A DNA stretch of 52,071 nt from Kluyvera cryocrescens NBRC 102467 (lineage in GTDB: Bacteria > Pseudomonadota > Gammaproteobacteria > Enterobacterales > Enterobacteriaceae): the NCBI RefSeq assembly GCF_001571285.1, contig NZ_BCTM01000029.1, positions 1-52,071 of the forward strand. Reading direction: 5' to 3'. The notes under the pieces were generated by a model. That model ran no database searches. It saw only the letters and a program-made list of their open reading frames with translations, and had not been told where the DNA came from. The position numbers and the translations under genes are program-made. This document shows positions 46,051-52,071 of this stretch, piece by piece (within the stretch, counting starts at the first letter, position 1; each line of letters starts with the position of its first letter).

Positions 46051-47034
46051 ATGATACGTCATTATCTAATTAAGGCGATGTTTCTCGCCCTGTTTATTTT
46101 AAACACCTCCAGCGTCATGGCGATAAGCTGTAAAGTAAACTTCGGAGTGGAAACCCACACACTAAGCTTCAACACCGATACGATTGCAGTACCCGTTGAT
46201 ACTCCACACGGCAAGGTCATTGCGAGTGCGGCGACCGGCGGATGGAGAAATGGTGTAGACCTATGGGGGTGTACGACCGCATGGTATAGTGATTGGATAA
46301 TGCAGTCGTTCACTGTCAAATCAGAAATTAACAATGTCTTTAAGACAAATATTAGTGGTATTGGTATCAGAATAACCGACGTTCCCAATAACGTCATGGC
46401 AAACTCACATAAAAGCATGGCGGCAAATCAGTTTATAGATATTGGCGGGGTCGGGATAGTTGCTGACTTAATAAGGATTGATGGCGAAATAGGGACAGGA
46501 CCACTGACGGGAGGGATAGTAGCCAATGCTCAAATCCCCGGATATGATGGCCCCGAAGGGATTAATGTTGCACACGTTTCCTTAATTCCTACAGTATATA
46601 TTAGTGTCGCGACATGTAACGCGGATACATCCGGTTTATCATTCCCGATTGGAAACATCCCGAAAAATAGCTTTGGCACATCGGTTGGCTATATACCGCC
46701 ATCGTCTAAAAACACGCAAAACCTGAGTATTAATTGCGATGGCGTGGCGAATGCGATGATAGAATTACAGGCAACACAAAATCCTGATGTATCATCGAAT
46801 AATACCGTTATTGCCGTTGACGGACAGGGCAGTGCTGGCGTTGCAAGCGGGGTGGGTGTTCAAATGCTTTATAATGGACAAACAGCATTACAAATAAATA
46901 CCCCTCTTTCAATAAAGAAACTCACCAACGGCACGCAAGCACTCCCTTTTGTGGCCCAATATTATCAAACAAAAAGCGCGGTCACCGCCGGCTCAGCAAA
47001 TGCCACATTTACGCTTAAGATCACATATCAATAA
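46051..47034 (+). CDS. Fimbrial tip adhesin (two-domain)
   Basis: Protein of 327 aa, about twice pilin length. Signal peptide to SVMA-IS, an N-terminal receptor-binding domain (~27-185, with Cys in SCKVNFG and WGCTTAW) and a C-terminal pilin domain (~190-327, with SVATCNADTSG, NCDGVANA and a donor-strand end ATFTLKITYQ). FimH-like layout by length and order, but no sequence similarity tells its receptor. I chose ATG 46051 with GAGAG upstream; an in-frame TTG at 46039 is less likely. Confidence 0.85.
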   Translation: MIRHYLIKAMFLALFILNTSSVMAISCKVNFGVETHTLSFNTDTIAVPVDTPHGKVIASAATGGWRNGVDLWGCTTAWYSDWIMQSFTVKSEINNVFKTNISGIGIRITDVPNNVMANSHKSMAANQFIDIGGVGIVADLIRIDGEIGTGPLTGGIVANAQIPGYDGPEGINVAHVSLIPTVYISVATCNADTSGLSFPIGNIPKNSFGTSVGYIPPSSKNTQNLSINCDGVANAMIELQATQNPDVSSNNTVIAVDGQGSAGVASGVGVQMLYNGQTALQINTPLSIKKLTNGTQALPFVAQYYQTKSAVTAGSANATFTLKITYQ

Positions 47035-47046
47035 AGGATGTCTGAT

Positions 47047-47571
47047 ATGAACAATAAAATAAAAACCATGCGGTCTATTATTGGATATTGTCTATTACTG
47101 CCCTTTATTCAGTGTTGGGGAGGCGATAATGTTCCCGTACACGTAACCGGCGCGGTGACCGGATCTCCCTGCACGATCAGCAATGATAGCGTGCAGCAAA
47201 CCATCGACCTTGGACACGATATATCTAATCTGTCATTAAAGAACCCAGGTTCTTCAACAGATTGGGTGACTTTTAATATTAATCTTGAGGCCTGCCCAGA
47301 AGCGACCAAAACGGTATTTATGAGTGCGCACGGTACGTCAGATGATGATAATCCGGCTGACATGTATAAAAATACCGGTGATGCAACGAATGTTGCCGTT
47401 CAGGTACAAAGCCAAACCGGAGAAGCCCTGGGCGATGGAAAGACGCTTAAGGGAACGATTATCAATAATGCCTATAGCTATAAATTACGTGCCCGAATTT
47501 ATACCCAGAAAGGCAAACCAGGTCCTGGCGAAGTCAGCGCTTCAATGACCGTGACGTTTGAATATCAGTAG
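47047..47571 (+). CDS. Minor fimbrial subunit
   Basis: Pilin-like protein of 174 aa with signal peptide to about CWG-GD. Pilin Cys pair in GSPCTISND and LEACPEATK, and the C-terminal MTVTFEYQ donor strand. Related to the major subunit of this operon. I chose ATG 47047, since AAGGA lies 8 bases upstream; ATG 47038 is in frame but overlaps that site. Last gene of the operon. Confidence 0.87.
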   Translation: MNNKIKTMRSIIGYCLLLPFIQCWGGDNVPVHVTGAVTGSPCTISNDSVQQTIDLGHDISNLSLKNPGSSTDWVTFNINLEACPEATKTVFMSAHGTSDDDNPADMYKNTGDATNVAVQVQSQTGEALGDGKTLKGTIINNAYSYKLRARIYTQKGKPGPGEVSASMTVTFEYQ

Positions 47572-48281
47572 TGATAATGTCTCAGAAATGGACGCTCCCA
47601 TTCTGAAACGCTGCTGAATTTAATATGCTGCCATCGTTTTATCGAGCGGACCGCCCGAAATATGCCGTATTAAGACCAGCTGTTTTCAGCACCATTACGG
47701 TTATCAACTCCACCGATTAAACGCCCTACAACATTACGCTGGCATTTATCGCCGACTGACGAATCCCCGCCAGCGCCACAGACCTCTCACAATCCGGCTA
47801 ATACTTGATGATATTTATCATCCGTCCCGCAACTTCTGGCGATTCATGGATAGCCAAATCAAAACAGAGATACCGATATGCTAGCGCTTCAGCGGGAGAT
47901 TAAGGTGTATAGAGAGAGTTAACAGCAAAAAGCTGAGCATGAGGCCAATCGACGGAGATGGATGGTGATAAATAGATGGTGCCGATAATAGGAACAATTA
48001 ATCCCACGCAAACTAATGATTTAAAACATTTTTATTAATTTTGTTTTTTAAGATACCCCCAAATCATTCCCGTCCGATTTTCATCAAAACACCTTAGCTC
48101 CATCAACTATTTCAAAAATAATTTTGGTTGAACTTGATTACCTTAGATGTAGTAGTCCGCCATGTAAAAGCGGACTGAAGTTTCAAACATATTTAGCAAG
48201 TCTTTAATATTTTAGTACTTTATTTTTGATTGCATGAAAAAAAGTGATACGTTTTTATCGGTTTAGCCAGTAACACATATA
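47572..48281. other. 710-bp region without an assigned gene at the edge of the accessory island
   Basis: A hairpin with imperfect stem TCAGAAATGG/CCCATTCTGA follows the last fimbrial gene (about 47582-47608) and may end its transcript. An 86-codon open frame runs 47624-47884 without a usable start codon; its product is not recognised and may be a decayed gene. Base composition drops sharply after ~48000. A perfect 7-bp stem AGTCCGC/GCGGACT is at 48154-48176. Confidence 0.5.
48154..48176. terminator. Hairpin downstream of the kwaB-like gene
   Basis: Stem AGTCCGC/GCGGACT with a 9-nt loop, ~105 bp beyond the end of the extended kwaB frame. A possible 3'-end structure of the minus-strand operon; no clear U-tract. 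Confidence 0.4.
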
Positions 48282-48420
48282 TTAATTAACTTTCTTGTCA
48301 ATTATATGGCCGCTATTTGTTCCATAATACTTACCAGAGGCAACGCCCTGTTTATAAAAATCATTTAACAACCTTATTAACAACTTTGCTTCATCTACAT
48401 TATTTATTACTAGCCTGCCA
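48282..48420 (-). other. Out-of-frame C-terminal segment of the kwaB-like gene
   Basis: Directly beyond an A6 run (T6 at 48421-48426 on the plus strand), the -1 frame stays open for 46 codons: it starts NGRLVINNVDEAKLLIR, includes LLNDFYKQGVASGKYYG and ends KKVN before TAA at 48282. It reads like a normal protein tail, as expected for DUF4868, whereas the zero frame stops after only MAG. Either one A was lost, or the run is a slippage site that produces both forms. Confidence 0.75.
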
Positions 48421-49300
48421 TTTTTTCCTCTAATATATTATCTTCAAATAATTTAAGTGTGGCTTGATATTTGCTTATTGTAGCAGTATCTAAAGATTCA
48501 TGGTTTTTCTTTTGGGCTATATTGGCAACCGTTCGAAGAAGAGACTTATTAGATAAAATAACTTGCTCGAGAAGTTGCATATTATCAATTACACATGCAT
48601 TAGATAATACTTGAAGTACACTTTTAGCATTCTCCATAAACTCCCTCTCGATTCCAATTATTTGTTCAAATCCTAACTTTGAAATAATATACACTTTTTT
48701 ATTTATGAAAAAGAAATCTATCTTGCTATCAAAGCTTACCGTTTGCATAGGAAATACTTTCATTTTAGAAAGATTCACATCAAAAAAAGCCTGCACTTTT
48801 TGCATTTTATTTAATGGTGCATCAGTAGCTACCTTTGATTTAGTTAACTTCCTAAATAAAAGGAAGCTATCATCCTGAGTGCTTACTTTCAAACAAAAAG
48901 CCAAGATGTCATCTTTTATTTCTTTAAGATCTTTTAAAACTTCAAACTTTGTGTCTGTATTGACTCCATCTAATACATGATTGAAATCAAGATTTTCCAT
49001 CCCCTCATATCCGTATACAGCATCTATACCGTCATCAGAAATTACTGAGTAATTAGAAAATTCAAGATCATTATTTTTCACTATTTTACTAATTGTATCT
49101 GATGTTCCTGTTTTGAAGAAATTGACCATATCCTTATCAAGACTGACCTTATACAGATTAAATTCGAATCTTTCTTGCGAGGATATTTCAGAGTCCTTTT
49201 TAACCTTTCTTGTAATTAAGAAACAATTCATAGAAAAAGTATTTGATTGATAAACCTTCAAAAGTGAATTTAAAATATCTTTAATATCAGTGTTATTCAT
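48410..49300 (-). CDS. kwaB: KwaB-like (DUF4868) anti-phage protein, zero-frame product
   Basis: Protein of 296 aa in the zero frame, or 339 aa if a -1 frameshift at the A6 run near its end is included. The pattern matches DUF4868: an N-terminal half with LKDLKEIKDDILAFCLKV and LLFRKLTKSK, then FDSKIDFFFINKKVYIISKLGFEQIIG. In the Kiwa defence system KwaB (DUF4868) works with membrane protein KwaA. Start ATG overlaps the upstream gene's stop (ATGA). AT-rich, unlike the neighbouring fimbrial genes, which fits acquisition. Assignment rests on domain pattern and on the KwaA-like partner. Confidence 0.7.
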   Translation of the reverse strand: MNNTDIKDILNSLLKVYQSNTFSMNCFLITRKVKKDSEISSQERFEFNLYKVSLDKDMVNFFKTGTSDTISKIVKNNDLEFSNYSVISDDGIDAVYGYEGMENLDFNHVLDGVNTDTKFEVLKDLKEIKDDILAFCLKVSTQDDSFLLFRKLTKSKVATDAPLNKMQKVQAFFDVNLSKMKVFPMQTVSFDSKIDFFFINKKVYIISKLGFEQIIGIEREFMENAKSVLQVLSNACVIDNMQLLEQVILSNKSLLRTVANIAQKKNHESLDTATISKYQATLKLFEDNILEEKMAG

Positions 49301-49920
49301 TGTTTTATCTCCTGAGCTTTAGCATAGAAAAGTTTATATCCAATTTTTTGAATTTTTATACAATCACCTTCATCTAAATATTTATCTCTGCAAATTATCA
49401 TCCCTTTCTTTTTCGGCCCGTTCTCCTTTGTATATTCAATACTATAAAGGGAGTATTTTATAGCTAAGGTGGGGTTTATTAAAATCATTGATGAGTTTGA
49501 GTAAATGATAAAGGTAACCAGTAATAAAACCGCCAAAGAAAAGACGCTAGTGAGATCAGAAAGGTCTTGGAAAAGGAATGGTAGTAAATATGTAAAAAGG
49601 TAGCTTATCGATTCACTATTTTTATTTTCTATATCAACTATCTTTACAAAAAACCCGTCATTATCAATACGCGAATTAATATTACTCAATAAAAAATAAA
49701 GACCAATAAAACCAAAAAGAACAAACATCAAAATAACTGTAACAGCACCAAAATTATCAACAAATAATAATAGTGCCTTTTTATTCATACCTCCCCAATG
49801 CAAGAAATCTTTTTTTTTGTATACCTGATTTACTGTCATTATTAAAAACAAAGGCATATAAGACACTAAGAATAGCGTCAACCTCGCCCCAATCTTTAGC
49901 TCTTCACTTGACGATGACAT
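49297..49920 (-). CDS. kwaA: KwaA-like four-helix membrane protein
   Basis: Protein of 207 aa with four hydrophobic segments (about residues 12-29, 55-82, 102-115 and 118-140) and a basic C-terminal part (GPKKKGMIICRDKYLDEGD). In Kiwa, KwaA is a small inner-membrane sensor encoded just before KwaB; size, helix number, order and the 4-bp ATGA overlap all agree. I know no residue-level signature that proves KwaA, so the call leans on the partner gene. ATG at 49920, GAGG ~10 bases upstream. Confidence 0.65.
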   Translation of the reverse strand: MSSSSEELKIGARLTLFLVSYMPLFLIMTVNQVYKKKDFLHWGGMNKKALLLFVDNFGAVTVILMFVLFGFIGLYFLLSNINSRIDNDGFFVKIVDIENKNSESISYLFTYLLPFLFQDLSDLTSVFSLAVLLLVTFIIYSNSSMILINPTLAIKYSLYSIEYTKENGPKKKGMIICRDKYLDEGDCIKIQKIGYKLFYAKAQEIKQ

Positions 49921-50045
49921 GGCATAAAACCTCGAAAAGATGCCCTCTCAAAAAAATCATAAAAACCTAAGCCCAACTCTTTATAATACACGCACCACTT
50001 TACTACATTTCACTTTTAAAGCAGAGTTGTCTCAAGTGAGATTTT

Positions 50046-50088
50046 AATCGCCTCCCTGATTTAGGATTTCAAAGTCTAAGAGGCGATT
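50046..50088. terminator. 9-bp inverted repeat between KilA-N and kwaA genes
   Basis: Perfect stem AATCGCCTC (50046-50054) and GAGGCGATT (50080-50088) with a 25-nt loop. It may end the KilA-N transcript or act as an operator of the kwaAB promoter, since kwaA starts 126 bp away. No U-tract in the minus direction. Confidence 0.45.
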
Positions 50089-50169
50089 ATATGAAAAAAT
50101 CAACTATTATTTAACATCGGCATCATAGATTAAAATCTAGAATAGTCGATTTGAAGACTGCCTCTAAAA

Positions 50170-50922
50170 TTATTTAGGTGCAGGAAGTAAAAGTACTTCA
50201 AGAAATTCAAGTGCTGAAGCATCTCGTTGTTGGAAATATTCTGGTGCTTTTTGTGGCAGCCATACTTCATGGAAGTGCCTACGAAAATCCGCATAAAGTT
50301 CAACTGGATACAGCCTTGCTTGAACTTTTCTTCCATCTGTATATTCATGTTCATAACTAGGAAAATCACTTGGTTCGACCCCGCGATTTTTCCGTAACCA
50401 CGAACAAAACATTCGTCCTTCCGAAATATCAGGAACCATCCTTTCTGGTAAAATATATCCTGCTGTTTCAAGAGGAGCAATCAAGCTCAACGTCATCTCA
50501 TTTAACATTGAGAAATGAGTATGAGGGATCTTGTGCCTATTTTGCATGTAGCGTTTAATGTGGACAGGTGTTGCAAACTTTACTTGGCCCTGAGACCATT
50601 CATGCACCCATTGTGATACTTTGACAGCAAACTTTGCGGAAAGCCATTGTGCAAGATTAATAGCTAGTTGAGGGTGAACCCATGTCCCCTGTAACTTCGC
50701 ATTCCCGCCCACAATTGAATGGATCAATTGAGCTTCCGTTAAACCACTTTGCTTACTGAGTTCCTCAATAAACTCGATTGCCTGCCGTGATGCTTTGTAG
50801 TGGGAGAATGTTTTACCTACTGATTGGCAAAGGGCAGTTGCATTAATGTAGCCATCACTTAAACGTTGAGGAATGATAGAGCCTTCCTCAACTCGTGGGA
50901 TTAATTCAAATTGCTCGCTCAT
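50170..50922 (-). CDS. KilA-N domain protein (phage-type)
   Basis: Protein of 250 aa. The N-terminal ~15-110 is a KilA-N DNA-binding domain: DGYINATALCQSVGKTFSHY, then GTWVHPQLAINLAQWLSAKFAVKVSQWV. The rest is without recognised domain but includes a Trp-rich segment RMFCSWLRKNRG. KilA-N proteins are common in prophages and phage-derived islands. The ATG follows AAGAG. It lies between the kwaAB-like operon and prophage remnants; whether it belongs to the defence operon is unknown. Confidence 0.85.
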   Translation of the reverse strand: MSEQFELIPRVEEGSIIPQRLSDGYINATALCQSVGKTFSHYKASRQAIEFIEELSKQSGLTEAQLIHSIVGGNAKLQGTWVHPQLAINLAQWLSAKFAVKVSQWVHEWSQGQVKFATPVHIKRYMQNRHKIPHTHFSMLNEMTLSLIAPLETAGYILPERMVPDISEGRMFCSWLRKNRGVEPSDFPSYEHEYTDGRKVQARLYPVELYADFRRHFHEVWLPQKAPEYFQQRDASALEFLEVLLLPAPK

Positions 50923-51184
50923 TAAGACTCTTCTTATTTACAGTTATAAACTCTTGCAGATCTATAATGGATGTAACTGGACATTTCAAGAGAGGGAATC
51001 CGCACGCATATATAAAACACTTAAAAATCAATCAATTATATTTGTCACCGCATCAAATACTACTATAATTGATAGGTCCTAATTATTAACTCGAAACTAT
51101 GACAAATTTCATCAAGACTTTAAGCATCAATCAAAAGCAATATACCAATTACGTAAACGCCTTCATTTATCACTTGTAAAATAG

Positions 51185-51313
51185 TTACTGTATGTCGAAT
51201 CGGTAACTTTCGATAATTACGATGCTGCCCCGGCTGTCCTTCCATTTATCGCCCGGCCTGATTTCAGGGTGAGTGCGGCCACCAGCAGCTAAGCCGGAAT
51301 TTTTAATCGTCAT
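51185..51313 (-). pseudogene. 3'-truncated DUF4222 phage protein
   Basis: A 42-codon frame with start ATG 51313 (GAGG upstream, overlapping the previous gene). It reads IRPGDKWKDSRGSIVIIESYRF, in segments the conserved start of DUF4222 proteins of lambdoid prophages, and then ends DIQ-stop. Full-length members continue with ~25-30 more residues. Phage homology stops at about 51195, so this marks the edge of the prophage remnant. Confidence 0.65.
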
Positions 51314-51323
51314 ATTTTTTACC

Positions 51324-51527
51324 TCACGCCGCTGGCGGGATTACCTGATAACCAATTTTCCTCAGAAAGCGCGCGGCACTCTCCACTGTGAAAAGGATCT
51401 CGTCGTCCATAAGGGGGCGCATCGACTGTAACCCGTTCGACGTGTCCACCAGATAGCGGCCGCCGGCAGGGAAACTGAAAACGTTCTTACCGTCAGCATG
51501 TCGAACCAGATCGTAAACATCGCTCAT
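51324..51527 (-). CDS. Small prophage-type hypothetical protein
   Basis: Frame of 67 aa, MSDVYDLVRHADGKNVFSFP through FLRKIGYQVIPPAA. Start ATG overlaps the stop of the preceding fragment (ATGA), and its stop overlaps the ribosome-binding site of the DUF4222 gene, so the three form a compact phage operon. No function recognised. Confidence 0.65.
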   Translation of the reverse strand: MSDVYDLVRHADGKNVFSFPAGGRYLVDTSNGLQSMRPLMDDEILFTVESAARFLRKIGYQVIPPAA

Positions 51528-51703
51528 TCGCCAAACCCCGCATCGTTCAGTTTTTCCCATACAGAATTAGCAAGACGCTGACAAAGGCCGAGTAATATTT
51601 TGAGGTCATTCTCATCTACCTTGTCACTAACCATTTCAGTGGCAATAAGTAGCGCGCACAGCTCCGAGGTGGTTTCAATCGTGTTCTGACGTTCAATCCT
51701 GAT
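51524..51703 (-). pseudogene. 5'-truncated prophage gene, interrupted by an IS3-family element
   Basis: An open frame reads IRIERQNTIETTSELCALLI onward to KLNDAGFGE and ends in TGA at 51524, overlapping the next gene's ATG. It has no start: coding runs straight into the right end of the IS at 51703/51704. The overlap and Glu/Leu-rich composition mark it as a real phage gene whose 5' part lies beyond the element, outside this window. Confidence 0.6.
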
Positions 51704-52071
51704 TGAATCGCCACGGATAATCTAGACACTTCCGAGCCGTTGATAATACTGGTTTTCATATTCTGTCGGTGACATCTGATTGCTCGAACCATGCCGACGC
51801 TTACTGTTATAAAACATTTCGATGTAATCAAAAATATCGCTGCGGGCTTCTTCCCGCGTTCCGTAGATCTTTTTCTTTATCCGTTCGCGTTTCAGCAACT
51901 GGAAAAAGCTTTCTGCAACCGCATTATCGTGACAGTTACCGCGACGGCTCATGCTGCCCTCCAGGCCGTGTGATTTCAGGAATGACTGCCACTCATGGCT
52001 TGTGTACTGACTGCCCTGATCTGAATGAACCATCACCTGCTTTAGAGGATTACGTCGCCATATGGCCATCA
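51704..52071 (-). mobile_element. Right end of an IS3-family insertion sequence (continues beyond window)
   Basis: Contains the C-terminal part of the transposase and, after its TAG stop at 51722-51724, a terminus that on the plus strand begins TGAATCGCCACGGATAATC at 51704. IS3 elements end in TG...CA and this position also is where the phage frame resumes, so I place the end here. The other terminus and the target duplication are outside the window. Confidence 0.7.
51722..52071 (-). CDS. IS3-family transposase OrfB, C-terminal part
   Basis: About 116 residues of the catalytic (rve) domain: the second Asp in VMVHSDQGSQYTS, then MSRRGNCHDNAVAESFFQLL with the final Glu of the DDE triad, and the family tail IEMFYNSKRRHGSSNQMSP. 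Frame is open at the window edge, so the protein starts outside. No sign of damage in the visible part. Confidence 0.88.
   Translation of the reverse strand, partial: MAIWRRNPLKQVMVHSDQGSQYTSHEWQSFLKSHGLEGSMSRRGNCHDNAVAESFFQLLKRERIKKKIYGTREEARSDIFDYIEMFYNSKRRHGSSNQMSPTEYENQYYQRLGSV

Overview
The gene content points to an enterobacterium of the Klebsiella/Raoultella type. The evidence is a complete urea ABC transporter with urea carboxylase and allophanate hydrolase, a chromosomal iutA paired with a siderophore-interacting protein but no aerobactin synthesis genes, an FdnGHI-type formate dehydrogenase, enterobacterial chaperone-usher fimbriae, and GC-rich codon usage over most of the window. 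The species cannot be fixed from the sequence alone.

Layout. (1) 1-13.2 kb is a nitrogen-scavenging block on the minus strand: allophanate hydrolase (atzF), urea carboxylase, a GntR/FCD regulator, urtA, then urtBCDE. Urea is imported by UrtABCDE, carboxylated to allophanate, and hydrolysed to ammonia. Near-identical promoters with sigma-54 -24/-12 elements and a nested palindrome sit before atzF and before urtB, which suggests shared nitrogen control and shared repression. (2) 13.4-16.8 kb holds a divergent siderophore-interacting protein and iutA pair around a good Fur box. (3) 17.5-22.2 kb is fdnGHI, in which the catalytic selenocysteine is replaced by an ordinary cysteine codon. (4) 22.4-34.4 kb is a mixed metabolic and regulatory stretch: GlxA-type regulator and HD protein, Nudix hydrolase, DJ-1/PfpI protein, Tat-exported agmatine-deiminase-like enzyme, MFS exporter, exported Cys-type alpha/beta hydrolase with a divergent LysR regulator, two aldo/keto reductases and a DgcJ-like diguanylate cyclase. 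(5) 34.8-40.1 kb has an exported clan GH-D glycosidase-like protein, an FAD/NAD(P)-binding protein with a relic of a paralogue beside it, and a phosphoethanolamine transferase. (6) 40.4-47.6 kb is a fimbrial operon with two tandem IprA-like regulators. (7) 47.6-52.1 kb is an AT-rich accessory region: a two-gene operon that looks like the Kiwa anti-phage system (kwaA-kwaB, the latter with a frameshift at an A6 run), a KilA-N phage-type protein, remnants of a lambdoid prophage and the end of an IS3-family element.

A GC-rich interspersed repeat of about 606 bp occurs three times (1-475 partial, 4998-5605, 16919-17524), always in the same orientation and always abutting the stop codon of a minus-strand gene. 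It contains several perfect hairpins and an internal array of 36-bp units present 4, 2 and 2 times. One copy lies inside the urt operon between urtA and urtB. I do not recognise it as a named element. This repeat, the duplicated sigma-54 promoter, the cysteine-type FdnG and the frameshifted Kiwa-like operon are the most interesting signals here.
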